From positions 1-13,583 of the forward strand of contig CAYUVB010000042.1 in NCBI GenBank assembly GCA_964448055.1: 13,583 bases of DNA. The letters are read 5' to 3'. A program made the position numbers and the translations under genes. This stretch comes from WANQ01 sp964448055 (GTDB lineage Archaea; Thermoproteota; Thermoprotei_A; Sulfolobales; WANQ01). Below are positions 1 through 7,649 of the stretch, in pieces; position 1 is the first letter of the stretch, and each line of letters begins with the position of its first letter. Under the pieces are notes generated by a model. It did not search any database. It saw nothing but the letters and a program-made list of their open reading frames with translations, and was not told the origin of the DNA.

Positions 1-30
1 AATGGTATACGTGTACTCATTTATTACCAT
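1..30 (-). CDS. Start of an unknown gene running off the left edge (partial)
   Basis: Only the first codons are inside the window, so no function can be given. The case for a gene is its upstream signals: a TATA box at about 60–69, a dyad operator at 40–50 and a GGTGAGG Shine-Dalgarno at 31–37, all oriented leftward. Two starts are possible. The ATG at 30–28 gives MVINEYTYTI and stays open to the edge, but only two bases separate GGTGA from it. The ATG at 20–18 in another frame gives MSTRIP, and its distance from GGTG (13 nt) is the same as for the cysteine desulfurase gene behind the twin promoter. The choice between frames is unresolved. It lies just downstream of the permease gene and shares the promoter sequence of the desulfurase–permease operon, so it probably belongs to the same regulon. 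Confidence 0.45.
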   Translation of the reverse strand, partial: MVINEYTYTI

Positions 31-72
31 CCTCACCTATAACACTGTTAATGTTCTAGGGTATATAGATCT
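31..72 (-). promoter_or_regulatory. Promoter with dyad operator, copy A
   Basis: Read leftward, this holds an AT-rich TATA element (TCTATATACC, about 60–69), then a perfect 11-bp dyad TAACA-C-TGTTA at 40–50 with an extra TGTT half site at 52–55, then GGTGAGG at 31–37. By archaeal spacing rules transcription would start near position 39–40, so the dyad lies between the TATA box and the start site. That is the usual place for a repressor that blocks TFB or RNA polymerase. Bases 34–67 match 2458–2491 at 33 of 34 positions. The element begins right after the permease stop codon. The regulator is not encoded in the window as far as can be seen. Confidence 0.7.
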
Positions 73-81
73 TACCCTGCC

Positions 82-1203
82 CTACAATAACATGTTGAAT
101 ATGTAGCCTATGATGACTACTTGAGGGACAGTTATTAATGGTAAGTATAGTGCTGCTCTCTTACCGATATTACTCCATATCAACCCTATCTCCGTGTAGT
201 CAGTTACAACGCCAGCCATTAGGAATACGAAAGAATTACCAAAAGCACCCGTTTGCCTAAATATTTCAAAAGCTAATGGAGCTGTACCTTCCGAACATAC
301 TTCTATAATCGTTGCAAATACTAGCGTTATTATTAGTCCTAGTAAACGAGGCCCCATGTAGTTTACGAAGAATCCACTAGGTACATAGGCTCTTACTAAT
401 GAAGCTAAAAGCATACCTATTATCATCCACCAAAGTATCATTCTAGAAAGCTCCCATGAACCTCTCAGAATACCTATTACTGCTCGATACATGGAATGGA
501 GTGTTAACTCTACTCTTCTAAGCCTAAGCCTTATATCGCTCATTATGGAGAGACCCGTATGAGGAGTAGCATGGTTTTTACACTCAACTAAGCCTTTTGC
601 ATCAAGGTAAAGGTATGCTAGACCTGTTGTTAAGGCTATTAATAACGCGGCTGCTATGAAGAATAATGCTTTGTATCCGAAGAACCCAAACAATATTATC
701 GTTATTGAGAGATTAGCCCATGGCGATGCAAGTAGGAATGCTATTATTGCTGGAGTTGAGGCACCTTTACGGTATAGCTCCATCGAAATAGCTAATACCC
801 CATGAGAACATGCTGATGCCAAGAATCCTAATCCAATAGAGTATAGTATGGTCTTTTTATCATGCCTTGCTAACAAGCTCATAACATATTCTCGTGGAAC
901 GAAGTAGTCTATTATACCACCAATGAGAATACCGAGTAGTATTGGAAACCATATCATTGAAACGTAGTCATAAAATGATACAAGCACATCGTGTAGTAAT
1001 GGGTAACCTAATAATTCAAGTACATAGTGTACTATAACTAATACGCCTATAGCTATTAACACTTGAACTAATCTATCCTTATACCATTTAGTTGGTTGTA
1101 GTAGGCAGTGTGGACAGCTAATACCTGCTTTATGATCCCGTATCCTCATACCTTTATGATGGCTGCTGTGTTCATGTTCATGCTTATGACTGTGCTTATA
1201 CAC
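82..1203 (-). CDS. COG0701-type permease with His-rich metal-binding tail
   Basis: Predicted multi-pass membrane transporter of the COG0701 (DUF318) permease superfamily, which includes ArsP-type organoarsenical and SO_0444-type Cu/Zn exporters. The cytoplasmic N-terminus has seven His within about residues 4–16 and a CPHC motif at 30–33, which looks like a soft-metal chelating tail. Two pseudo-symmetric halves follow, each with a conserved CSxG motif (CSHG near 132–135, CSEG near 303–306), and the first half continues into the family-like FLLASPWAN. About eight to ten hydrophobic helices are visible. The start is uncertain. A GTG at 1212 overlaps the desulfurase stop as GTGA but lacks an upstream Shine-Dalgarno. 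The GTG at 1203 has a perfect GGGTGA five bases upstream, across that stop codon, so I chose it (373 residues instead of 376). It is translationally coupled to the cysteine desulfurase. The transported ion is inferred to be a metal; arsenic- or sulfur-linked substrates remain possible. Confidence 0.85.
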   Translation of the reverse strand: MYKHSHKHEHEHSSHHKGMRIRDHKAGISCPHCLLQPTKWYKDRLVQVLIAIGVLVIVHYVLELLGYPLLHDVLVSFYDYVSMIWFPILLGILIGGIIDYFVPREYVMSLLARHDKKTILYSIGLGFLASACSHGVLAISMELYRKGASTPAIIAFLLASPWANLSITIILFGFFGYKALFFIAAALLIALTTGLAYLYLDAKGLVECKNHATPHTGLSIMSDIRLRLRRVELTLHSMYRAVIGILRGSWELSRMILWWMIIGMLLASLVRAYVPSGFFVNYMGPRLLGLIITLVFATIIEVCSEGTAPLAFEIFRQTGAFGNSFVFLMAGVVTDYTEIGLIWSNIGKRAALYLPLITVPQVVIIGYIFNMLL

Positions 1204-1208
1204 TTTCT

Positions 1209-2444
1209 TCACCCATGTTTTATTGAGCTGATTGTTCTTAGCCTCTCAACAGCTTTTGGTAAATGTTCAAGTGTATAATCTATATCTTCAAGCTTATGGT
1301 ACCTAGAAATCTTGAACAATATGCTTCTATGTGTTTCTTCGTGACGTCTTCCAATAGCTAACAGGACATGGCTTGGCTCCAAGACTCTACTTGTACATGC
1401 ACTTCCACTTGAAACATATATTCCCCTTAGACTTAGCTCAACAGTTAATGCTTCTCCTTCTACATACAGAAAGCCAACATTAACGTTATCTGGTGCTCTC
1501 TTATCACCTACAGGTCCATTAACTAGTACATGTGGTATGTTTTCAACTATTCCTTTTAGTAGCTTATCTCTAAGACTTTTAACATATTGTACATTAGCAT
1601 CGAAATTATCGAATACTAATTCAATAGCTTTCTTGAAGCCTGCTATAGCTGGTACGTTCTCTACTCCAGGCCATAGTTTCTCAACACTAAGTTGTCCTCT
1701 TAGGATAGGCTCTATCTTTACTCCCTCACGCACATATAATGCTCCTATACCGCGGGGACCAAGTACTTTATGGCTACTAATCGTTAGTAAGTCTACATTT
1801 ATTCTGCTTAGGTCAATGGGTATTCTACCATAGGCGTCAACTGCATCGGTATGGAATAATACTTCTGGGTTAATGGATTTAGCTGTATCTACTAGTTCTT
1901 TTATGTTCTGTATGGTACCTATCTCATGGTTAACCATTTGTATACTAACTAGTACCACGTCTTTATCCATGTATATCTTTAGTACTTCTGGGTCAACAAA
2001 TCCTTCTCCATCTACTGGTATTCTTATGACCTTGTATCCTAATTGTTCAGCTATATATTCAGCAGGGAAGATAACACTTAGGTGTTCTATAGCTGATACA
2101 AGGATTTTACCTTTCTTTTTACGATTAGCTAGGATAGCGCCCATTATAGCTAGATTATTTGCTTCTGTACCGCTATGCGTAAAAACTATTTCTTCAGGAC
2201 TTGATGCATTAATTGTTTTTGCTACTAGCTCCTTAGTTTCATAGACTACCTCTAATGCTTCCCATCCAGGTTTATGAGTTATTGATGGATGACCGTATCC
2301 ATACTTGTTAAAGTATGGTAGCATTGCTTCTACTACTTCCGGTGGAACCCATCCGCTATTCTCTAAGTCAAAGTATATCTCTCTTGGTGGCTTCCCATGC
2401 GCTTTTAGTAATCCTCTAATCTTCTCTAAGATGTTTTCTTGCAT
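1209..2444 (-). CDS. Cysteine desulfurase, IscS/NifS type (class V aminotransferase)
   Basis: A PLP enzyme expected to take sulfur from L-cysteine as an enzyme-bound persulfide for Fe-S clusters, tRNA thiolation or other sulfur transfer in the cytosol. The fold-type I landmarks are in order: SGTEANN near residues 91–97 for phosphate binding, His121 over the ring, NHEIG near 172–176, Asp200 in HTDA for the pyridine nitrogen, the Schiff-base Lys226 in SSHK, and the catalytic Cys350 in SGSACTS. The 411-residue length is normal for the family. One oddity is that the C-terminal motif SIRFSLGR of IscS, whose Arg holds the substrate carboxylate, reads SILFKISR here, so Leu376 replaces that Arg. The start is the ATG at 2444; a TTG directly before it (2447) is also possible, with GGTG 10–13 bases upstream. 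It has its own promoter/operator and its end overlaps the permease gene. Cysteine desulfurases are patchy in archaea, so acquisition by transfer is possible but not shown. Confidence 0.92.
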   Translation of the reverse strand: MQENILEKIRGLLKAHGKPPREIYFDLENSGWVPPEVVEAMLPYFNKYGYGHPSITHKPGWEALEVVYETKELVAKTINASSPEEIVFTHSGTEANNLAIMGAILANRKKKGKILVSAIEHLSVIFPAEYIAEQLGYKVIRIPVDGEGFVDPEVLKIYMDKDVVLVSIQMVNHEIGTIQNIKELVDTAKSINPEVLFHTDAVDAYGRIPIDLSRINVDLLTISSHKVLGPRGIGALYVREGVKIEPILRGQLSVEKLWPGVENVPAIAGFKKAIELVFDNFDANVQYVKSLRDKLLKGIVENIPHVLVNGPVGDKRAPDNVNVGFLYVEGEALTVELSLRGIYVSSGSACTSRVLEPSHVLLAIGRRHEETHRSILFKISRYHKLEDIDYTLEHLPKAVERLRTISSIKHG

Positions 2445-2451
2445 CAATAAG

Positions 2452-2497
2452 TATTTACACCTATAACACTGTTAATGTTGTAGGGTATATAAGTTCT
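2452..2497 (-). promoter_or_regulatory. Promoter with dyad operator, copy B, of the desulfurase operon
   Basis: Leftward TATA element CTTATATACC at about 2484–2493 with a purine-rich BRE-like stretch (TTAGAA, about 2494–2499) just upstream. The perfect dyad TAACA-C-TGTTA lies at 2464–2474 with an additional TGTT half site at 2476–2479, and a GGTG Shine-Dalgarno follows at 2458–2461. The transcription start is expected near 2463. Bases 2458–2491 match copy A (34–67) with a single C/G difference. It lies directly behind the stop codon of the MFS gene and gives the desulfurase–permease pair its own promoter. Confidence 0.75.
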
Positions 2498-2512
2498 AAG
2501 TTAAACGCCTTA

Positions 2513-3733
2513 TTACTTGGATTCTTCTCGTCTAAACCACATTGCTAGTAATCCTAAACCTAGTGCATATAGTATTGCTGTAGTCCTTAATGGTAGCTCT
2601 AGGTCTACTTCTAAGAGGTAACCGCCAGTACTCCTACCCGGTATTACGGCTATCCTCCTAGCAATACCTAGTATGGAAGAAACTTTCCCACGATGTTCTG
2701 GCGGTACAATCGACATTAGGAATGCTGTATAGAGAGGACTTGCAACATTCATTAGTACTGTTCTAGCAATATAGATAGCTATTGCTAAATAGTAGTTCTC
2801 TATAAGTGTTAACGCTATAAGTAATGGTATACTTGTAGAAGCCAATACTACATATGTTCTAAGTGAACCACCTATCTTTTCACGAAGCTTAGGTAATGTT
2901 AGCATCAATAAAGCCATTGCTAGGCTTTCTGTGCCGAAAAGTGTTCCTAACCCACCACTACCGACGTTGTATTTAAGCATAAAGTAGTAGCTAATATTAT
3001 GAATTGATATTGCGGCACCAAATCCTATTAGTATTTCAGGTATAGACAACTTAGCAATAATTTTAACTAAACCATGCGGAATACCTAGTACACTCCTCAA
3101 TGATAACTTAGACTCCATGGATGCTGCCATTGTGAACTCAATTGATTTTAGCACCATAACGCATGGAATATATAGTACAGCTGCGATAAGTATGAATAAA
3201 CGATAAGCTTCGATTAGGGGAAAGAGACCACTATCAGATATTATCTTTGGAATCCATCCTAAATATGCTCCTCCAGCATTACCTAGGGCGCTAAGGCTCA
3301 TAAGATAAGGGTAAGCATAATGGTAACGTTCTTTCCTTGTAACATAGCTTACAAGGACATCTAATGATATCCAAGTCATTGGGTCAGCTAATCCTGATAA
3401 GATAGCTGATAAGTATATTAGAGCATAGTTTCCTGTAGCAAATAATATATTCGATATAATAGATAGCAGAAGTGATGCATATATTATACGCTTAGGACCA
3501 TAGCGATCAGTAAGCCATCCACTAATACTAGTTGATATTAGACCAGATGTCCCCATAACACTGCCGAGAACACCATATTCTAATGGAGTAAAACCCCACA
3601 AGCGAAGGAGTGGAGCACTAATAACCCAGTATAATGATGTAGCAAAAGCGTAGACAAAGCTAAATACGGATAAATTTCGAGGAACATCCCTGAATATTAT
3701 TCGTAGACCATTTACTAACCGGCTTCTCAACAC
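2513..3733 (-). CDS. Major facilitator superfamily transporter
   Basis: A 406-residue inner-membrane transporter of the size typical for 12-helix MFS proteins. Twelve hydrophobic segments can be followed along the chain. The family signature motif A between helices 2 and 3 is clear: GWLTDRYGPKR at 72–82, with Asp76 and the basic end. A PPEHRGKVSS segment near residue 345 matches the cytoplasmic loop before the last pair of helices, with GRSTGGYLL following. The substrate cannot be read from sequence. The start is GTG at 3733 with GGAAGAAAG just upstream; a TTG follows immediately as an alternative. It sits 82 bp behind the M23-like gene, has a possible TATA box of its own, and ends about 20 bp before the TATA box of the desulfurase operon. 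Confidence 0.88.
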   Translation of the reverse strand: MLRSRLVNGLRIIFRDVPRNLSVFSFVYAFATSLYWVISAPLLRLWGFTPLEYGVLGSVMGTSGLISTSISGWLTDRYGPKRIIYASLLLSIISNILFATGNYALIYLSAILSGLADPMTWISLDVLVSYVTRKERYHYAYPYLMSLSALGNAGGAYLGWIPKIISDSGLFPLIEAYRLFILIAAVLYIPCVMVLKSIEFTMAASMESKLSLRSVLGIPHGLVKIIAKLSIPEILIGFGAAISIHNISYYFMLKYNVGSGGLGTLFGTESLAMALLMLTLPKLREKIGGSLRTYVVLASTSIPLLIALTLIENYYLAIAIYIARTVLMNVASPLYTAFLMSIVPPEHRGKVSSILGIARRIAVIPGRSTGGYLLEVDLELPLRTTAILYALGLGLLAMWFRREESK

Positions 3734-3763
3734 CTTTCTTCCAAGACGATAAGTGGCTCCACG

Positions 3764-3778
3764 GCAAGGTAATAAATC
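3764..3778 (-). promoter_or_regulatory. Possible TATA box of the MFS gene
   Basis: Read leftward, ATGATTTATTACC has an AT-rich core (TTTATTA) that would place a start site near 3747 and leave a leader of roughly 14 bases before the GTG at 3733. It may instead be incidental AT-rich sequence, with the MFS gene read through from the upstream operon. Confidence 0.35.
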
Positions 3779-3815
3779 ATTAGGTAAAGAACTCGTTATC
3801 TCAAGAAAATGAGTA

Positions 3816-4694
3816 CTAGGTGCCTACAAGCTTCCCTATTTCAGCATACTTACCCCATATAATTACATCTCCTTCTTTCAGATCTATGTTATCGCATATA
3901 CCTATCAGCTTTACGTATGGTCTCTTAATATATGTTGATACACCTTTATAGATGCATTTATCTCCTGGTGCACCTATACCCCATTTAATCTCCATTAATA
4001 ATGCGTTATAGGTGCCTAGGTTAAGCATATTCTTGTAATCCCTTGATGTAGTTGTTAGGAGTCCTGCATAACCATAATGAGGTATTCCTCCTTCAATGCT
4101 ATGTATATAGCCTCCTTGATGTATTGTTAATGGTGTTAATCCTTCACTTATAGTATTCTTCGGCTTTACGAGTAGGTAGTACTCATTTTTCTCAACAATT
4201 ATGCCTTCAATCCTATTTGTTGCTGGAACATTAGTAGCTCTCAGCATCTTAACACGGGATGCTCCAGTAGCTCTAACTGGATCCCATAATGGTCTAACTT
4301 CTAAGTGCATGTGTTTCTCACTCCAAGGATACATGAATCCCGATATTATCAGCTTCCCAATAGGATCTCCAAAGTATATGCGTTCACCAATCCTTACCTT
4401 TGGATAAACATGAAGTATCTTAGCGACAGTTATCGAAGATAGCCGTATAAGTATCAAGGGCTCTTTATCTAAGGCGTCAACACGTTTCCTTGGAACATTA
4501 TACCAGCGTATATCTAAGATAATACCTTCCTCAAACGGGAACAACGCCTCATCAATACTAAAATACAAGTCAACCGCTGTACCCATTCTGTGAGCTGGAT
4601 AAGGACTATTGAATAAACTATAGAAACTAGTGAATGAAATATCAGCCTGAACGATCTCGGAACCTATGACCCAGTACAATACATCTTGATGCAT
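3816..4694 (-). CDS. M23/LytM-fold putative zinc metallopeptidase
   Basis: A 292-residue protein whose N-terminal half carries the marks of the M23 (lysostaphin/LytM) fold. AHRMGTAVDL gives His35 and Asp42 as the first metal ligands, though seven residues apart instead of the usual four. His95 in ILHVYPKV matches the Y-x-H strand. RIGERIYFGDPIGKL near 101–115 matches the barrel-like G-x-x-V-x-x-G-D-x-I-G-x repeat. KHMHLEVRP gives the HxH pair at 128 and 130. The C-terminal half (about 150–292) is not recognised. M23 enzymes normally cut peptidoglycan cross-links, which archaea lack, so the substrate is unknown; a non-catalytic or intracellular role is possible. No signal peptide is evident. 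The start is the ATG at 4694, with a TTG at 4697 directly before it and GGTTATC upstream. It follows nurA by about 65 bp and could be in the herA–nurA transcript. Confidence 0.7.
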   Translation of the reverse strand: MHQDVLYWVIGSEIVQADISFTSFYSLFNSPYPAHRMGTAVDLYFSIDEALFPFEEGIILDIRWYNVPRKRVDALDKEPLILIRLSSITVAKILHVYPKVRIGERIYFGDPIGKLIISGFMYPWSEKHMHLEVRPLWDPVRATGASRVKMLRATNVPATNRIEGIIVEKNEYYLLVKPKNTISEGLTPLTIHQGGYIHSIEGGIPHYGYAGLLTTTSRDYKNMLNLGTYNALLMEIKWGIGAPGDKCIYKGVSTYIKRPYVKLIGICDNIDLKEGDVIIWGKYAEIGKLVGT

Positions 4695-4761
4695 CAATGA
4701 TAACCTTGTAGCTTGGATTCCTAGGTTCTCGTCCCTACTATTCTAACTCACATTACTCTCT

Positions 4762-5937
4762 TTACTCCTCCTTACTTACCAATGTAATCTTCAATGCATT
4801 CAATATTTTGTCCTGACTAGGCTTAACTGTCCTAGCAAGTATTTCCTCATATATCAGCTCAGCTGCTCCACGACGTATACGACATTTCTCATGAGCTATA
4901 ACCACTGGTAACGGGTAACGTTGACCTGGAAGTGTTAATGCATGTGAGAGCTTTACCGCCCATTCTACCAGTTCTTCTACCCTATCCTTAGGGGCATCTT
5001 TGTCTACTGCTACTTCTATCCTAAAAGGCCTTGAATAAGGATTTATCATGGAGTACGAGTAGTATATTCTTAGCCCATACCTATGGTATAGTTCGTATAG
5101 GCTATGATCTAAGGGGTACTCCATTGGAGTAGTATAGTAGATCTTGTTATTTCCGTTGACCAGGATCTTTATTGCTAAGAGTGTACGTACTAGTTCTTCA
5201 TCTCCACCGAAAACCTTTAACGTCTCCTTAATTTCTCTTCCCACATAATTAAGTAGTAGTTTATCTGTTCCAGGACGTTTAACGTATCCTAACGGTACTA
5301 TTCCCTCCCTATAAGCTTCTAATATAGTGTTTGCTCTTATCTTATAGTATTCATTTACATTTCCCAGCTCTATTCCAGCTAACTGCTTGAAGACTGTCAG
5401 CGATTCTTCTCTAATATTTCTTGGAGGATCCATTACTGGTCCATCTATAAATAGCGGCGTTGTACCCTCTGATTGTTTAAGTTTCACTGATTCCATTATA
5501 GCTCTTGTCTCTAAGAGCATCATTACATCTTCCGCTACATCCTCTATGATCTCTCCCGATGGATCAGTGAACGATACTATAGTAATATCGGGGTACCTTA
5601 TTACTGGATTTACTGTAGCAGTACCTTGAGGTAAGTATACTGTTACGGCTGATAACATTATGTAGTATTTACCGCTACGACCACCTACAACTTGATTGGA
5701 ACCGTCAACCCCTAGTACTTCTATGTAGGGATTACCTTTCCTATCAATGGCTACTATTAGTTTATCACCTATTGCATCTAGTATTCTCTCTCCAAGCTCC
5801 TTCTGCTTCTTAACTACATTTTCTAGTTCTCTTGAACGCCTACTTGCATGTTCAATTAGTTTGCGTAGTATCTCTGGCTCGGTCCTATTGAATTCTATGA
5901 GTTTTCTTAACCTCTCACTAGAATACTCGGTTTCCAA
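4762..5937 (-). CDS. nurA: NurA nuclease, DNA end resection
   Basis: Manganese-dependent 5'–3' exo/endonuclease that works inside the HerA translocase ring to resect DNA ends after Mre11–Rad50 has opened them. The NurA/RNase H-like core is visible: GVDGSN with Asp78, an acidic residue in LLETRAIME (Glu143), Asp165 in FIDGP, the basic GYVKRP at 216–222 (Lys220), and a C-terminal VVIAHEKCRI segment typical of the family. The 391 residues are normal or slightly long for NurA. The N-terminal 55 residues are helical and charged. The start is TTG at 5937, decided by an AGGAG that overlaps the herA stop codon and lies seven bases upstream; the nearby ATG at 5944 is out of frame. It is 10 bp behind herA in the same direction, so the two are co-transcribed and probably coupled. 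Confidence 0.93.
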   Translation of the reverse strand: METEYSSERLRKLIEFNRTEPEILRKLIEHASRRSRELENVVKKQKELGERILDAIGDKLIVAIDRKGNPYIEVLGVDGSNQVVGGRSGKYYIMLSAVTVYLPQGTATVNPVIRYPDITIVSFTDPSGEIIEDVAEDVMMLLETRAIMESVKLKQSEGTTPLFIDGPVMDPPRNIREESLTVFKQLAGIELGNVNEYYKIRANTILEAYREGIVPLGYVKRPGTDKLLLNYVGREIKETLKVFGGDEELVRTLLAIKILVNGNNKIYYTTPMEYPLDHSLYELYHRYGLRIYYSYSMINPYSRPFRIEVAVDKDAPKDRVEELVEWAVKLSHALTLPGQRYPLPVVIAHEKCRIRRGAAELIYEEILARTVKPSQDKILNALKITLVSKEE

Positions 5938-5944
5938 TATTCAT

Positions 5945-5949
5945 CTCCT
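5945..5949 (-). promoter_or_regulatory. Shine-Dalgarno of nurA, overlapping the herA stop
   Basis: Leftward AGGAG inside TTAGGAGATG shares bases with the herA TAG stop (5950–5948) and stands seven bases before the TTG at 5937. It fixes the nurA start and suggests re-initiation of ribosomes that finish herA. Confidence 0.7.
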
Positions 5950-7624
5950 AAGAGTATAATTTACGTAGCGCTTCTATCACACGTGTCCTACCCATTACGT
6001 GTGATACAGTTCTCTTGCCTACTTCAACCAATACTGGGAATCCAAGTATATTCATTTGACCCGCTAATACTGCTACACCACGTGGTAGTGATGTTAGCTT
6101 TTTCTCTAATCCTCTCGGCAATCCACCTGAAGCTTTAACTACATAGCCTACGTCTTCCGGTGATATACGATGTATTATCCAGGTATTTATCATCGATAGG
6201 ACTACGGGGTCTATGAATGCTGGTCTCTGACTAACAAGTCCGAGACTTATCCCAAATTTCCTGCCTTGAGTGGCTATTAGAGCTAGGTAATCTCTTGCAA
6301 GACTCCATGAGATAGGGTAGTTTCTAGGGTTTGGAGCATAGTTTTGGACTTCCTCTATTATGAATAATAGGTATCTTTCATCTCCACGTGTTTTGTACTC
6401 AGTGAATTTCTTGTAAAGCATTCTAGCTAGGTATCCTATGATCAATTGCTTAACTGGTAATGGTATACCTGGTGCTCCTTCTGTGGAGAAATCTACTATT
6501 ACCAGGCTTGGCTTATTCGTTATTTCATCTATGAATTCTGCTCTAAGAGTAGGGTTACTTGATACTATCTTGTATTCTCCGACAATATCTTCATGGAATT
6601 TCTCTAGTGCTGAACGTATAGCCTTAGCTGTTTGATGATGTATTGGTGCACCTTTACTACTAGATAATTCTTCAAGTTTACTATATACTAAATCTATTCT
6701 ACTAGTTAAGAGTTCCGTATAACCATAGGGTTCCTCTGCTATGAGATCTCTTAATACTCTTTCCAGTCCTGATACTTGTAGTTCGTTTAACTCGTATCCC
6801 CCAGTCTTATATGTTACTATGAATTCGGCTATCTCTCTCGATGTAAATTCATCTAAACTTATCGTAATCGTCCTAGTATATGGTTGATACTTCCTAGTAG
6901 AGTTTGGGAAAACGAGCCTCCATACTGCATAGTATTTTCCTAGTTCATTGTATTCTAAGAAGTGTTTATGATAGTCAAGGTAGTCGCCATTAGCATCAAC
7001 TACTATTACTGGTAGTGCTGCTTCCACTCCATTACCAACAGGTATTCTTGATAGAAGTTCTATTAGATAACCTACACCATAACTTTTACCACTACCTGTT
7101 TCACCAAAGACGCCTAGATGCATGGTAATGTTCTCTACGTCTAATGGTATTGGTGCATCATCGTATCCAAGTATAGTGCCATACCATATTACTCCAGGAT
7201 CACCTGGCTGTACACCAAAAACCTCCTTTGCATAGCGCTTAACATCCAGTAAATACACTTTATCTCCAGGCTCTGGTGGATAACGTACATCTCCTAAACC
7301 TTTGCTTGTAAGTCTTCCAAGTAAGACTATATCAGCTAATACATATCTTTTAGCAACCTCACGTACTAATGGAAGATCTAGTCCACGTCGACGGACCTCA
7401 CTCCAAGCATCACCCTCACGGAAGAACTCGTTTACTGGTTGAAGACCCTCAATACGTGCTAATACACGTTCACGTCCCTCCCTCACATTTACTAACACGA
7501 GCATGCCTTCAACAAGTTTTTCTTCACCATATTCCGTTAACTGCATCCTAGCACTACTAGTAGTAGCACCACTAAGAACTATGCCAACAGGCTTCAACTG
7601 CTTAATTCCCATATAAGAGTTCAT
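5948..7624 (-). CDS. herA: HerA hexameric DNA translocase/helicase
   Basis: FtsK/VirD4-related ATPase that pumps double-stranded DNA bidirectionally and drives NurA during DNA-end resection. The N-terminal part (about 10–110) is the HAS-barrel that docks partner proteins. The RecA-like core has Walker A GETGSGKS at 174–181, Walker B LLFIIEE ending in Glu424–Glu425, and TQGRKFGI near 452–459 with SQRP near 466–469, the sensor and arginine-finger region typical of HerA. The DVGYVVKASGGLPRG segment near 491–505 and the C-terminal brace complete a usual-length protein (558 residues). The start is the ATG at 7624, with a TTG directly before it (7627) and TGATC plus GAGG upstream. It leads the herA–nurA operon and follows vapC by 62 bp. 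Plasmid-type VirD4/TraG proteins are related but less similar, and the nurA neighbour settles the assignment. Confidence 0.95.
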   Translation of the reverse strand: MNSYMGIKQLKPVGIVLSGATTSSARMQLTEYGEEKLVEGMLVLVNVREGRERVLARIEGLQPVNEFFREGDAWSEVRRRGLDLPLVREVAKRYVLADIVLLGRLTSKGLGDVRYPPEPGDKVYLLDVKRYAKEVFGVQPGDPGVIWYGTILGYDDAPIPLDVENITMHLGVFGETGSGKSYGVGYLIELLSRIPVGNGVEAALPVIVVDANGDYLDYHKHFLEYNELGKYYAVWRLVFPNSTRKYQPYTRTITISLDEFTSREIAEFIVTYKTGGYELNELQVSGLERVLRDLIAEEPYGYTELLTSRIDLVYSKLEELSSSKGAPIHHQTAKAIRSALEKFHEDIVGEYKIVSSNPTLRAEFIDEITNKPSLVIVDFSTEGAPGIPLPVKQLIIGYLARMLYKKFTEYKTRGDERYLLFIIEEVQNYAPNPRNYPISWSLARDYLALIATQGRKFGISLGLVSQRPAFIDPVVLSMINTWIIHRISPEDVGYVVKASGGLPRGLEKKLTSLPRGVAVLAGQMNILGFPVLVEVGKRTVSHVMGRTRVIEALRKLYS

Positions 7625-7649
7625 CAATGATCATCCCTTCCTCTGTAAA

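Noticed and set aside
1873..2244. Rightward 123-residue reading frame opposite the desulfurase gene
   Set aside because: It is antisense to a strongly conserved enzyme, is rich in Ser/Thr/Ile as shadow frames are, and has no ribosome-binding site or recognisable domain.
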